DNA of 62,427 nt from Anaerolineae bacterium (lineage in GTDB: Bacteria > Chloroflexota > Anaerolineae > Aggregatilineales > Phototrophicaceae): assembly GCA_019912965.1 (NCBI GenBank), contig JAIOHM010000144.1:1-62427 (forward strand), in the 5' to 3' direction. How positions within the stretch are numbered: position 1 is the first letter of the stretch; the number at the start of each line of letters is the position of its first letter. A model generated the notes under the pieces. It was not told the origin of the DNA and made no database searches. It saw only the letters and a program-made list of their open reading frames with translations. The translations under genes were made by a program, and so were the position numbers. Below, piece by piece: positions 1 to 8,223 of the stretch.

Positions 1-11
1 CCGCTGTATTT

Positions 12-49
12 CGCTCCCCTCTCCATTTGGAGAGGGGCTGGGGGTGAGG
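12..49. repeat. GC-rich palindromic repeat (family 1)
   Basis: One copy of the commonest short repeat in this window: a C-rich arm CTCCCCTCTCC, a short spacer, the complementary arm GGAGAGGGG, then a tail CTGGGGGTGAGG. It can fold into a hairpin. Here it lies just past the 3' end of the PhzF-like gene and could stop transcription, but no T-run follows, so that role is a guess. Confidence 0.75.
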
Positions 50-72
50 TGAATTTCTGGCAACCAATCTCC

Positions 73-963
73 TCACAACACCAACTCACCCCGCACCACC
101 GTCACCGCACTCCCGCCCACTTTCACCGTTTCAATGGCCTCGCGCGAACCCACCACTTCTACATTTGCGTGACCGGGGCGGTGCATCCAATGACCCTGCT
201 CCGCCACGAATCGCGGATTGTCGATCAACCCATAGCGCCACAAATAAGCCGCCATGCCCCCGGTAGCCGATCCGGTGAAGGGGTCTTCGCGGATGTCCGG
301 TGGCACACCAAAATGCCGCGCGAAGGTCTGCCCCTGTGCGGTTGCGCCCTGTGTGCAAAACAGATGCGGGCTAAAGAAATCGCCCCGTTCGCGCAGCGCC
401 GCATAAACCGGAACGTTCAACACCGCCCGTCGCAGCGCCGCCAGATCGCGCACCGGAATCATCAACTGCGGCGTCCCGGTACTCACTGTTTGGATAACCG
501 CCCCCGGCAGCACATCATTCTCGATTAATCCAAACGCGGGCATCACCTCAGCAGCCGAATAGCTTGCCAGAAATTGCGGTTTTTTCTGTGACATCACAAT
601 TTCTTTAGCGACTCCGCCGCTGGAATAAATTGCTATCGGAATCGCCCCGACCTTCAATTCCAGCGTAATGTGTGTCGGATGCCCCATCAGTTGCAACCGC
701 CCGGAGTCGATCAGTGCATAAATCGTCGCAATTGTCGGATGTCCCGCAAGCGGAATTTCTTCGGCGGGTGTGAAATACCGTGCCCCAAAATCTGCAATAT
801 CCGATTGCACCACGAACGCCGTTTCAGAAAGATTCATCTCCCGCGCAATCGCCAACCGCGCATCGTCGTCCAGCGAATCCGCATCAAACACCACCGCGCA
901 CGGATTCCCGCCCAATGCCCGGTCGGTAAAAGCATCCACCTGCATAAATGGAAATGTCGGCAT
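73..963 (-). CDS. PhzF family isomerase-like protein
   Basis: A 296-residue protein of the PhzF/YddE fold (isomerases and epimerases acting on small hydrophilic substrates). The family signature is clear: N-terminal QVDAF, the segment NLSETAFV with the expected catalytic glutamate near residue 47, AGHPTIAT, and a second-domain GSATGGMAAYL. I start it at 963 rather than at the upstream in-frame codon at 1059, because this gives the family's usual N-terminus and forms a TAATG junction with the ThuA-like gene, whose stop shares one base with this start. That arrangement suggests translational coupling. The actual substrate cannot be deduced. Confidence 0.9.
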   Translation of the reverse strand: MPTFPFMQVDAFTDRALGGNPCAVVFDADSLDDDARLAIAREMNLSETAFVVQSDIADFGARYFTPAEEIPLAGHPTIATIYALIDSGRLQLMGHPTHITLELKVGAIPIAIYSSGGVAKEIVMSQKKPQFLASYSAAEVMPAFGLIENDVLPGAVIQTVSTGTPQLMIPVRDLAALRRAVLNVPVYAALRERGDFFSPHLFCTQGATAQGQTFARHFGVPPDIREDPFTGSATGGMAAYLWRYGLIDNPRFVAEQGHWMHRPGHANVEVVGSREAIETVKVGGSAVTVVRGELVL

Positions 964-1592
964 TATCCCTCCCGTTCTGCCGCCCACCTCGTCCCGCGTT
1001 TCATAATTTCCAGCACTTGCGGCATCTTGACCACATCCGGTGAATGCCCCAGACTGCAATAAAATACCCGCCCTTTACCCCACATTTTTGTCCAGATGAC
1101 GGGCATCACCACCGCGCCAAATCGGGTCGTCGCCAGCACCCGGTTGCCCGGATCAACATGCATATAATACTGTTCGCTCGTCACCTCAAAATCGCCAATC
1201 CCCTCGGTCAGCGGACTCGGTTCGCCGTCCATATGCACCATATAAGTCACGCCGTCATTGCCCGGATGTGCCACCCACTGCCCACCCGTCATAAATTGAT
1301 ACTCGGTTTCTACCCGGAAGCTGTCGCACATTCCGCCGTGCATCCCCGCCAAACCCACCCCGCTCTGAACCGCTTCCAGCAGTGGTGTGAGCTGATTTTT
1401 AGCAATCGTACCCATCGACCAGTTCGGCACGATCAAATCCAGTTCCAGCAGATTGGTAGTGCGGAAAGCATCCAGCGTATCCGAAATCGTCACATCAAAC
1501 TGATTCTTAAGCAGCAGTTCTGCCAGAATATCCGCCACTTCTGCCGGACGATGCCCTTCCCATCCGCCCTGCACAATCAACGCCTTTTTCAT
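963..1592 (-). CDS. ThuA-like domain protein
   Basis: A 209-residue protein matching the ThuA (trehalose-utilisation) fold, a glutamine-amidotransferase-like domain common in sugar-metabolism clusters. Visible hallmarks are the N-terminal KKALIVQGGWEGH, the GLAGMHGGMCDSF segment, the HPGNDGV loop, and GKGRVFYCSLGHSPDV near the end. An AGGAG Shine-Dalgarno sequence lies about 11 bases before the ATG. It is the first gene of a two-gene unit with the PhzF-like gene. No sugar dehydrogenase or transporter is nearby, so a role in trehalose use is not supported by context. Confidence 0.85.
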   Translation of the reverse strand: MKKALIVQGGWEGHRPAEVADILAELLLKNQFDVTISDTLDAFRTTNLLELDLIVPNWSMGTIAKNQLTPLLEAVQSGVGLAGMHGGMCDSFRVETEYQFMTGGQWVAHPGNDGVTYMVHMDGEPSPLTEGIGDFEVTSEQYYMHVDPGNRVLATTRFGAVVMPVIWTKMWGKGRVFYCSLGHSPDVVKMPQVLEIMKRGTRWAAEREG

Positions 1593-2377
1593 GGTTTAAT
1601 GTTCTCCTGTGATGTAAAAATATGCCGCCAGTGTACCGCGTTAAGTTTAGGTTTGCCCCTAAACCATTCATCAACTGCTGTCCAACCTCACCTGCCAATA
1701 TTCCCCGTCTAAAGTTAGCGCCAACCCGTCCCAAAACGAGACAAATGGATTACCAAAGAGTCACCCTTTTCCCTTCCAGCCTTGCTATGCTGTTGATATG
1801 ACCTGTTTACATTTATCGTTTGGAGTTTCCGCGATGCAGGATAGTCGTTTTTATGTATTTGCTGAAAGCTGTTCTCCACATCGCCACCATTGATTCGCAA
1901 GATTCACAAAATCCGATGTGCGAATCTGACGAATCTGACGAATCTTGCGAATCTTCCCCGCATTTTACGGATAACTGTGAACTGTGAACTGATCACTAAA
2001 TCAGCAAGTATTGCAGCGGCAGGCACATTCCAAATCGCCGCAATACTTTTTGTCAGACAAACCTGTTCCGACAACGACGACGACGACGACAACCCCACCA
2101 TCAATCCCCGGCTAATCAGCGCGTCGAATCCGATATAGGCGCGGCCTTTCAAGAAACACCTCACCCCGTCCGATAACTAACTGAGCATTCCGTCTTTTTC
2201 TGGAAACTGGCAACTCGCAACTGGCAACTGATAACCGATAACTGACAATGACATTGACGACATTTCCCCTCAACGATTGTCATTTCTGCGACATTTGCGA
2301 CATATAATTGACACAAATGTCGCAAACCGCTTGGAGTATTACCAAGAGCCAAGAACCAACAACCAGCTTCCTGAAAT
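1593..2377. other. Repeat-rich intergenic region
   Basis: 785 bases with no convincing gene. From about 1886 to 1960 there is a degenerate array of 7-9-base units around GAATCTGACGAATC and TTGCGAATC. From 2186 to 2377 there is a module of degenerate CAACTGGCAACT and GACATTGACGACATT units. Both blocks have counterparts in the same order at about 41040-41413. The short open frames here, such as 1904-2164 on the minus strand, translate the array itself and look artificial. A small GAC-triplet run sits near 2078. Confidence 0.7.
2186..2377 (-). repeat. 3'-flanking dispersed repeat module, copy 1
   Basis: Shares an ordered set of motifs with 41219-41413: TTTTCTGGAAACTGGCAACT, then TGACATTGACGACATTTCCC, then CTCAAC, then degenerate TGTCGCAAATGTC units, then a block of ACCAAGAACCAA type. 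Both copies end immediately before the stop codon of a minus-strand gene (azlD here, the flavoprotein there), so each would be transcribed as the 3' tail of that gene. Whether it acts as RNA or is only a mobile repeat is unknown. Confidence 0.6.
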
Positions 2378-2704
2378 CTACCCACCCATCACCGCCCGCA
2401 GCACCAGCATCGCTGCCATCCCGATGATGATCGTCAGCAGCAGATTGCGCGTCCGCCACGCCACCAACCCGGACACAATACCCGCCAGCAGAAACGTATT
2501 TTGAGGACTGATGAACAAATTACCTTCTCCATCCAGCACCAACGCGGGCAGAATGATGGCCGCCAGCACCGCCGGAGGCACAAACCGCAGCGCCCGGAAA
2601 ACCGGCTTTGGCATTTCCGTCCGTCCCAGTAGCGCCATCACACCCCAGCGAGGCAGGAACGTCACCAGCATCATGCCGCCAATCATCACCACTTCGTTAT
2701 TCAT
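2378..2704 (-). CDS. azlD: AzlD branched-chain amino acid exporter subunit
   Basis: A 108-residue membrane protein of the AzlD family, the small partner of AzlC in export of branched-chain amino acids. It has about three to four hydrophobic segments, the [13 protein letters not shown] start and the [16 protein letters not shown] motif typical of the family. Its ATG lies inside the end of azlC (8-base overlap, ATGAATAA), a classic translationally coupled arrangement, so the two are almost certainly made together. Confidence 0.92.
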   Translation of the reverse strand: MNNEVVMIGGMMLVTFLPRWGVMALLGRTEMPKPVFRALRFVPPAVLAAIILPALVLDGEGNLFISPQNTFLLAGIVSGLVAWRTRNLLLTIIIGMAAMLVLRAVMGG

Positions 2705-3536
2705 GGCTCACCTCCGCTGGCATAGGTTTTTCAGAAAATTGCTCCCCCTCCCTATGCGATGGGGACGCGGATGCGGCTGGGGGGTGGGGATTTTGCTCCC
2801 CCTCTACAGATTGGAGAGGGGGCTGGGGACTATGATGCTTCTCTGGCAGCATCGCTTCGGCAATCATCCCGGCGATGACGCCCACCACCGCCGCTGCGAA
2901 CAGGCCGAGCTTATTGGGTAAGTTATAAAACGCCACCGCGCTCAGTCCCGCCGCCACCGTTGCAACCACCATTGGACGGTTTTTAATCAGCGGAATCAAC
3001 ATGCCGATGAACGTCACGTACAGGGCGAAGTCCAAACCCCAACTCCGCATATCCGGAATCGACTGCCCGGCTACGATGCCCACCAGCGTCCATACTTGCC
3101 AGTTGATGTACATCGTCACCGCTGACCCAAAATAGTACCAGTGTTTATAAGGCGAATGGTCCGGCTTGTTATAACGTGCCACCACCACCACAAACGTCTC
3201 GTCCGTCAGCCAGAAAGCCAGCGGCAGCATCCATCGCTGCGAGAGCTTTTTAACATGGGGTGCAAGCGTGGCGCTGTATAAAGCATGGCGTAGATTAACC
3301 ACCAGCGTCGTCACGATAATCACCAGCACCCCAACGCCCTGTGCCACCATCCCGGCAGCGATGAACTGTGCTGACCCGGCGAACACAAACACCGACATCC
3401 CCATCGCGCCAATGGGGGAGATGCCATTGCTCACCGCCAGCGCCCCAAAAATGATGGCGAATGGCACAGCACCAATCACCAGCGGAAGGGTATCCCGCAG
3501 TCCAGCTAAAAATTCCTGTCGGCGCGTAACCATCAT
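2697..3536 (-). CDS. azlC: AzlC branched-chain amino acid exporter subunit
   Basis: A 279-residue integral membrane protein of the AzlC family, which with AzlD exports branched-chain amino acids. The family N-terminus ([17 protein letters not shown]), the NLRHALYSA motif and [10 protein letters not shown] are all present. Of three clustered ATG codons I chose the one at 3536, six bases after GGAAGGG. The last 45 or so residues, after the membrane domain, are translated from two tandem palindromic repeats (2739-2829), giving the odd tail with [14 protein letters not shown] and SHREGEQF. Normal AzlC proteins end before this point, so the tail is a repeat-derived addition and probably cytoplasmic. 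Confidence 0.92.
   Translation of the reverse strand: MMVTRRQEFLAGLRDTLPLVIGAVPFAIIFGALAVSNGISPIGAMGMSVFVFAGSAQFIAAGMVAQGVGVLVIIVTTLVVNLRHALYSATLAPHVKKLSQRWMLPLAFWLTDETFVVVVARYNKPDHSPYKHWYYFGSAVTMYINWQVWTLVGIVAGQSIPDMRSWGLDFALYVTFIGMLIPLIKNRPMVVATVAAGLSAVAFYNLPNKLGLFAAAVVGVIAGMIAEAMLPEKHHSPQPPLQSVEGEQNPHPPAASASPSHREGEQFSEKPMPAEVSHE
2739..2829. repeat. Two family-1 palindromic repeats inside azlC
   Basis: Two tandem copies of the TTGCTCCCC...GGGGCTGGGG repeat (about 2739-2790 and 2793-2829). They are read in frame as the C-terminal tail of AzlC. The peptide ends GEQN and GEQF use the same frame and orientation as the repeats inside the MFS gene at 39907-40180. Confidence 0.8.
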
Positions 3537-3580
3537 GAACATCCCTTCCAGTTTGTTTTTGCCTAATGGGTGGATAACCT

Positions 3581-3610
3581 ACCAAAGACCAAAAACTAAA
3601 AACCAGGCAC
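3581..3610 (-). repeat. Short 3'-flanking repeat (ACCAAAGACC type)
   Basis: A 30-base stretch beginning ACCAAAGACCAAAAACTAAA, almost the same as the ends of the modules at 2341 and 41388. Like them it lies directly after the stop of a minus-strand gene (the FMN-binding protein). Three occurrences at the same position relative to a gene suggest a mobile or functional 3' element. Confidence 0.5.
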
Positions 3611-3614
3611 CAAT

Positions 3615-4178
3615 CTACGCTGGCGGATTGCCATAGAAGAACGCGCCGGGGAAATCCGGTTCAACCTGCTTGCGTTTGCCGCTCCAACTGTCGATGTCGA
3701 TGCGGTAAACCGAGGTGCGTTTCAGTTCATCATCGGTCGAAGGGCGATAATCGCGTTCCGGTTGCAGATGGGTGAAATATTTATCCAGCAGTATTTGCAG
3801 GGCGTGTTTGGATTCAACCACATCCTCAACCACGCTTGCGCGACCAAACACCACCACGCCCGAATACTCCACGCTGAATTCCAATGCTTCCGGCGCGGGC
3901 AGCAAACGCCCCATGTCGCTGATGCTAAAGCACACCCGTTCGTCGCCATCCACGTTAGCGCGCGTCCGGCCCACGCGGGCGGTATGCATATAAATGGCGT
4001 GTGCCGCCTCATCATAAACAAATAGATTGCTGTTGATAAACGGCTGCCCTTCGTAAACTGTCGCCAGCATCCCAATCGGTGCGCGGTGTAAAAATTCCTT
4101 CAGCCAGCTTTCATCTTCAACCGCCCGGTCGCTCCGGCGCATATCAGTTGGCGATTGGGTAGCGTAATCACGGCTCAT
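3615..4178 (-). CDS. Pyridoxamine 5'-phosphate oxidase-like FMN-binding protein
   Basis: A 187-residue protein of the split-barrel FMN-binding superfamily (PNPOx-like, NimA/YhbP-like). The core reads APIGMLATVYEGQPFINSNL, then HTARVGRTRANV and VCFSISDMGRLLPAPEA, the pattern of small flavin-binding proteins with a PxxNxxxF/Y element. The start at 4178 has AGGAGAG seven bases upstream; an upstream extension to 4286 lacks such a site and is not family-like. Such proteins often reduce or scavenge small electrophiles, but the substrate is unknown. Confidence 0.82.
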   Translation of the reverse strand: MSRDYATQSPTDMRRSDRAVEDESWLKEFLHRAPIGMLATVYEGQPFINSNLFVYDEAAHAIYMHTARVGRTRANVDGDERVCFSISDMGRLLPAPEALEFSVEYSGVVVFGRASVVEDVVESKHALQILLDKYFTHLQPERDYRPSTDDELKRTSVYRIDIDSWSGKRKQVEPDFPGAFFYGNPPA

Positions 4179-4302
4179 AAATGCTCTCCTCAGTGCAGTT
4201 TGTGTAGCACTTATGTTTCCGTCAACCGCCTGTTGGATATAGCTCCACCTGAGTCCAACCCTATCCATTCGATAAATACTCACCAATGGGCAATAATTGC
4301 TC

Positions 4303-4327
4303 TAGGGGCGACCAGCCCGGTCGCCCG
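4303..4327. repeat. GGGGCGACC palindrome in the gpmA leader
   Basis: Arms GGGCGACC and GGTCGCCC with a short spacer, preceded by TAG. It belongs to a second palindrome family (family 2: TAGGGG- or TAGGGC-headed hairpins) also seen near 14482, 46384, 47452, 53308 and 60569. It lies just before the ribosome binding site of the phosphoglycerate mutase gene, where a hairpin could affect translation. Confidence 0.6.
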
Positions 4328-4354
4328 ATAAACATTTGGAGGGAGTCGCCCACC

Positions 4355-4972
4355 ATGCCCCAACCCAACGGCTTGCTCATCCTCGTGCGGCACGGACAAT
4401 CCCGCTGGAATCTCGAAAATCGCTTTACCGGGTGGGTAGATATTCCCCTGACCGCTGAAGGCGAGGCTGAAGCCCAACGTGCGGGCGAACTGCTCAAAAC
4501 CTGTCAGTTTGATGCTGCTTTTACCTCAGCCTTAAGCCGCGCACAGGAAACCCTGCGGATAATTCTGGAAGTGATCGATCAGCCTGATGTCCCTACCCAG
4601 CGCGATCAAGCCTTGAACGAACGGCATTATGGCGATCTTCAAGGCTTGAACAAAGATGAAACCGCCGCTAAATTCGGCAAAGAACAGGTGCATATCTGGC
4701 GTCGTAGTTATGATGTTCCGCCGCCCAATGGCGAAAGCCTGAAGGATACCCGCGCCCGCGTTTTACCCTACTATCAGGCACACATCGAACCATTGGTGCT
4801 GGCTGGGAAGCAGATTTTAGTCGTGGCACACGGCAACAGCCTCCGCGCTTTGGTTATGATGCTGGAAAACATCTCCGAACAGAACATCTCTGACCTGAAC
4901 ATCCCAACCGGAATCCCTATGCGTTACGTCATTGACCCCACCGGAACCGTTTTGGAACACGGTTATTTATGA
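4355..4972 (+). CDS. gpmA: 2,3-bisphosphoglycerate-dependent phosphoglycerate mutase
   Basis: A 205-residue histidine phosphatase-superfamily enzyme interconverting 2- and 3-phosphoglycerate in glycolysis. It shows [10 protein letters not shown] with the phosphorylated histidine near residue 13, the family-specific [30 protein letters not shown] with the acid/base glutamate, and [11 protein letters not shown] with the second histidine. At about 205 residues it matches the short form seen in several phyla rather than the 250-residue E. coli enzyme. GGAGGGAG precedes the chosen ATG by about 10 bases; the upstream in-frame codon at 4286 lies ahead of a hairpin and is not used. Confidence 0.94.
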   Translation: MPQPNGLLILVRHGQSRWNLENRFTGWVDIPLTAEGEAEAQRAGELLKTCQFDAAFTSALSRAQETLRIILEVIDQPDVPTQRDQALNERHYGDLQGLNKDETAAKFGKEQVHIWRRSYDVPPPNGESLKDTRARVLPYYQAHIEPLVLAGKQILVVAHGNSLRALVMMLENISEQNISDLNIPTGIPMRYVIDPTGTVLEHGYL

Positions 4973-5052
4973 TGGGTTTGATCCCCATTTGCTTTATCTC
5001 AAAAGGTTCACGGTATTTTTTGCCACTGTTGAGAGTTTTTCCCTTAGCCAGT

Positions 5053-5092
5053 TTTGCTCCCGCCCCGTGTATGGGGAGGACTGGGGAGAGGT
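5053..5092. repeat. Degenerate family-1 palindromic repeat
   Basis: TTTGCTCCCGCCCC followed by TGGGGAGGACTGGGGAGAGG. A decayed copy of the common repeat lying between the convergent gpmA and acetyltransferase genes. Confidence 0.55.
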
Positions 5093-5098
5093 ACTTGC

Positions 5099-5608
5099 TC
5101 AGAAATCGACCTCAAAAAAGCGACTTTCTTCATCATATCCCGGCAGATTAATCATCTTCACGAACCGCAAACCGATCTTCTCAAGCACCCGGATTGAACC
5201 CGGATTTTCCGGTGCGGTAATCGCCACAATCCGCTTCAAGCCAATCACATCCCGTCCATAATGCAGAACGGCCAGAGCCGCCTCGTAAGCATAGCCTTTC
5301 CCCCAAAACCGATGAAGGAATGCGTAACCAATGTCCACATCTTCCAGGATGTCTCGCTTAATCAACCCGCCCATGCCAATCGGTTCGCCGGATTCTTTGA
5401 GCGCCACCATCCACAATCCGAACCCGTTTTGCTGGTAACTGGCAACAGGCCCATTCAGGATGTACTGCTCCGCATCGGCCACCGTCCGCACACCCCGATC
5501 ACCGATATTTTGAATAAACCCCGGCTCATTCAGCAGTTCAAGAATAAATTCGGCATCCTCAATCCTGAGCTGGCGAACGATCAATCTTTCCGTTTCTAAA
5601 ACGTGCAT
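5099..5608 (-). CDS. GNAT family N-acetyltransferase (RimJ/RimL type)
   Basis: A 169-residue acetyl-CoA-dependent acetyltransferase. The start ETERLIVRQLRIEDAEFI and the acetyl-CoA-binding motif FWGKGYAYEAALAVLHY, followed by ENPGSIRVLEKIGLRFV, are typical of the RimJ/RimL-like branch that acetylates N-terminal amines or small molecules. The start at 5608 has GAGG six bases upstream; longer in-frame versions lack a good site. The acceptor cannot be told from sequence. Confidence 0.88.
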   Translation of the reverse strand: MHVLETERLIVRQLRIEDAEFILELLNEPGFIQNIGDRGVRTVADAEQYILNGPVASYQQNGFGLWMVALKESGEPIGMGGLIKRDILEDVDIGYAFLHRFWGKGYAYEAALAVLHYGRDVIGLKRIVAITAPENPGSIRVLEKIGLRFVKMINLPGYDEESRFFEVDF

Positions 5609-5804
5609 AACGACCTCACTCCCACTGCTGTTGCTCATGCCTGACAGTGTAGCACCCGCCCCATTTTGTAGATATAACCTTCCATCCAAAGCCTGATAAT
5701 CCACTCGCCCCAACTGCCTAATTCAAAATCCGTCCCTGATCGGACGAAAAATTGTCTGGCCTGCGCTTTAATGAGGACATCATTCAATGCAGGAGGAAAT
5801 CATC

Positions 5805-6083
5805 ATGGTGTTTTTATGGTTGGGGTTCATGGGTTTGTTTCTGGTGGCCTTGATCGCCCCGCTGGCGCAGCGCTTGGGTTATGCAAGTGGCCGCACTGCC
5901 TTGCAAATCGCGGTCGGTGTTGCCGTGACCATCATCGCGGTTGTGCTGTTCAGTGGCGCATTAGGCACAATTGGTTATCTGGCGCTTGGCCCACTGGCTG
6001 CCTTCGGCGTCGGCCTGACGGCTGCTTTCATTGGCTTCGTTGCTATTGCTATTTTCGGGTTGCGGACACCTGTCCGACGCTAA
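5805..6083 (+). CDS. Small three-helix membrane protein
   Basis: A 92-residue, almost wholly hydrophobic protein with about three membrane segments separated by short loops, ending LRTPVRR, which would be cytoplasmic by the positive-inside rule. I recognise no family. An AGGAGG site lies about eight bases before the ATG at 5805, so the in-frame ATG at 5787, which precedes that site, is not the start. A strong hairpin follows the gene. Confidence 0.65.
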   Translation: MVFLWLGFMGLFLVALIAPLAQRLGYASGRTALQIAVGVAVTIIAVVLFSGALGTIGYLALGPLAAFGVGLTAAFIGFVAIAIFGLRTPVRR

Positions 6084-6102
6084 ACACACCGTATCATTTT
6101 TC

Positions 6103-6143
6103 AATCAAAACGGCCAGATCATATTAGTCTGGCCGTTTTGATT
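6103..6143. terminator. Bidirectional transcription terminator
   Basis: A perfect 16-bp stem (AATCAAAACGGCCAGA and its complement) around a nine-base loop. The A-rich left edge and T-rich right edge give U-runs in both directions, so it can serve both the plus-strand membrane protein gene and the convergent pepF gene. Confidence 0.85.
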
Positions 6144-6177
6144 TTCACGAGCAGTCGTTTTTAAGCGTCCTTCGTTA

Positions 6178-7995
6178 CTACTGCGTCAGCTTATCCAGCC
6201 GATCTACATAATCCGCCAGCACCGCGAACGTGCGCTCCACCGCTTCCGGTGTGCTCATATCCACGCCCGCCAGCTTCAGTGCATCCACTGGATACAAGGA
6301 ACTGCCTGTGCTCAGGAACTTGACGTAATTTTCCGCCGCGCCCGCTGTGCCTTCCAGAATCCGTCCGGCCAGTGCGTGTGCCGCCGAGATGCCTGTCGCG
6401 TACTGGTAAACATAATAATTGTTGTACAGATGCCCGAACTGCGCCCAGGTAATGCCCACCCGTTCGCGGTCAATATGCATCTCACTCCCGTAACCCTCGC
6501 TGAACAGATCAACCATCAGCGAAATCAGATCATCCGCCGTCACACCATCACCGCGTTCCACTCGCGTGTGAACCTCTAGTTCAAACCGCGCCAGCGTCGG
6601 CATGATGAAGAAATAGCGGTGCAGATTGTTCATGGCTTCTTCGATCACCGCGATTTGGAAATTCGGGTCGCTGTTGGTTTTGAACAGGTTCGCCCGCACC
6701 ATCGCCTGATTGAAATTGGAGGCCACTTCGGCCACGAACAGCGTGTAATCCCCATACACGAATGGCTGGGTTTTCCGGCTGAAGTACGAATGCATCGAAT
6801 GACCAAGTTCGTGCGCCAGTGTGCTCATCGCGCCCAGATTGTTATCAAAGCTCATCATGATGAACGGATAGGTATCATATGTCCCAAAGCTGAACGCACC
6901 CTGCGTTTTGCCCTCGTTCGGGTAAATATCCACCCAACGATCTTCGAGACAGCCTTTCCGCAGTGCCGAAACATAGGTTTCGCCCAGCGGTTTCATACCA
7001 TCACAAATCCAATCAACCGCCTGTTGATAAGAAACTTCCGGCGATTCACTGGTCAAAGGTGCCCAGATGTCATACGGATTCAGCACATTCACACCGAGCG
7101 CGCGACGACGAACTGCCCAGTATTTGTGCCATGTCGGGATATTTTTCTTGTAAGTGTCGATCAGGTTATGGAACACTTCGGCTTGAATATTGTTCTGGAA
7201 TAACGAGGCTTCCAATGCGCTGCTATAACGCCGCGCCCGTGCATAAAACACATCGCGCTTCACCGAGGCTAAGTAGTTGCTCGCCAGCGTATTTTTCAAA
7301 CCGAAGTAGCCATCCGCATAATTTTCCCATGCCTGCCGCCGCACATCCCGGTCGGCGCTGTCCAGAAATGTGCTGATGTTGCTTTGTGCCAGCGGAATTT
7401 CCTCGCCGTCCGCCGTCTTTACCGGGGCGAACTTCATATCCGCGCTGGTGAGCATTTCCTCGGTGTTATCCACCGCGCCGAATGGTTCGGCAGCTAATGC
7501 CAGCACCTCTTCTACTTCACCGGAACGAACGTGCTGCTGCTGGCGAAACAGGTCATGGAAGTAGTGTTCGTAAATCGCCAGTCGCGGTTCGGCCTTGACC
7601 CAACCCTTAATTACACTTTCGCCAATCGACAGCATTTCTGGCGTGCTGAAACTGGCCGCTGCGCCCAATTGGCTCAACAGTGCGCCTGCCTGTCCTCTCA
7701 TGCTGATGGCATCCTGATCGGTGGTTTCAACCGCCTGCGACATCGCCGCATAGAAGAACAGATTGCTCGCTCGGCGTACAATCTTCTCGACTTTTTCAAA
7801 CCAATCCGCCAGCCGTGCCGCGCTCTGGCTGAGTGTTCCCTGAAAGGGTGCCAGTTCTGGCAGTGCAGCGTTCACGGCCTTCAGTTCCGCCGCCCATGCT
7901 TCCCGTGAGGCAAAGACACTTTCTTTATTCCACTTGTGCGCGTCCGACACCTGACTGCGGGGTGGGACGGATGTTTTTGGTGGGGCAGATACCAT
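6178..7995 (-). CDS. pepF: Oligoendopeptidase F (M3 family)
   Basis: A 605-residue cytoplasmic zinc metallopeptidase that cleaves short peptides. The zinc motif HELGHSMHSYFS lies near residue 394, followed by the distal glutamate region VAEVASNFNQAMV, and the fold-specific SFDNNLGAMSTLAHE. The length matches PepF (about 600). A GAAGGAG site lies about ten bases before the ATG. It is a single-gene unit ended by the hairpin at 6103-6143. Confidence 0.95.
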   Translation of the reverse strand: MVSAPPKTSVPPRSQVSDAHKWNKESVFASREAWAAELKAVNAALPELAPFQGTLSQSAARLADWFEKVEKIVRRASNLFFYAAMSQAVETTDQDAISMRGQAGALLSQLGAAASFSTPEMLSIGESVIKGWVKAEPRLAIYEHYFHDLFRQQQHVRSGEVEEVLALAAEPFGAVDNTEEMLTSADMKFAPVKTADGEEIPLAQSNISTFLDSADRDVRRQAWENYADGYFGLKNTLASNYLASVKRDVFYARARRYSSALEASLFQNNIQAEVFHNLIDTYKKNIPTWHKYWAVRRRALGVNVLNPYDIWAPLTSESPEVSYQQAVDWICDGMKPLGETYVSALRKGCLEDRWVDIYPNEGKTQGAFSFGTYDTYPFIMMSFDNNLGAMSTLAHELGHSMHSYFSRKTQPFVYGDYTLFVAEVASNFNQAMVRANLFKTNSDPNFQIAVIEEAMNNLHRYFFIMPTLARFELEVHTRVERGDGVTADDLISLMVDLFSEGYGSEMHIDRERVGITWAQFGHLYNNYYVYQYATGISAAHALAGRILEGTAGAAENYVKFLSTGSSLYPVDALKLAGVDMSTPEAVERTFAVLADYVDRLDKLTQ

Positions 7996-8223
7996 CGCAA
8001 ATGCTCCTTCATGCTCTGTACAAATGTGCGGAAACGATTGTAGCGCAAAAGCTGACTACAACCATATACCGCGAACATTCCAATGGGGTTGGGATTTGGG
8101 CAGGGAATCAATTCGTGCGATAAGAGAATATGCGGGACAGGACGGCATTGCGCGATGGTTGGCATAATTACGGCAAGAGATTAGAATCGCCGTTCAACGA
8201 AGCATACATGAGTGAAGGCAAAT

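Noticed and set aside
1886..1960. Possible CRISPR array because of regularly repeated short units
   Set aside because: Units are 7-9 bases and degenerate, without spacers of constant length and without cas genes.
1904..2164. 86-codon minus-strand frame ending in a FARFVRFVRFAHRIL-type repeat
   Set aside because: The end is the translated short-unit array and the rest has no family; no ribosome site.
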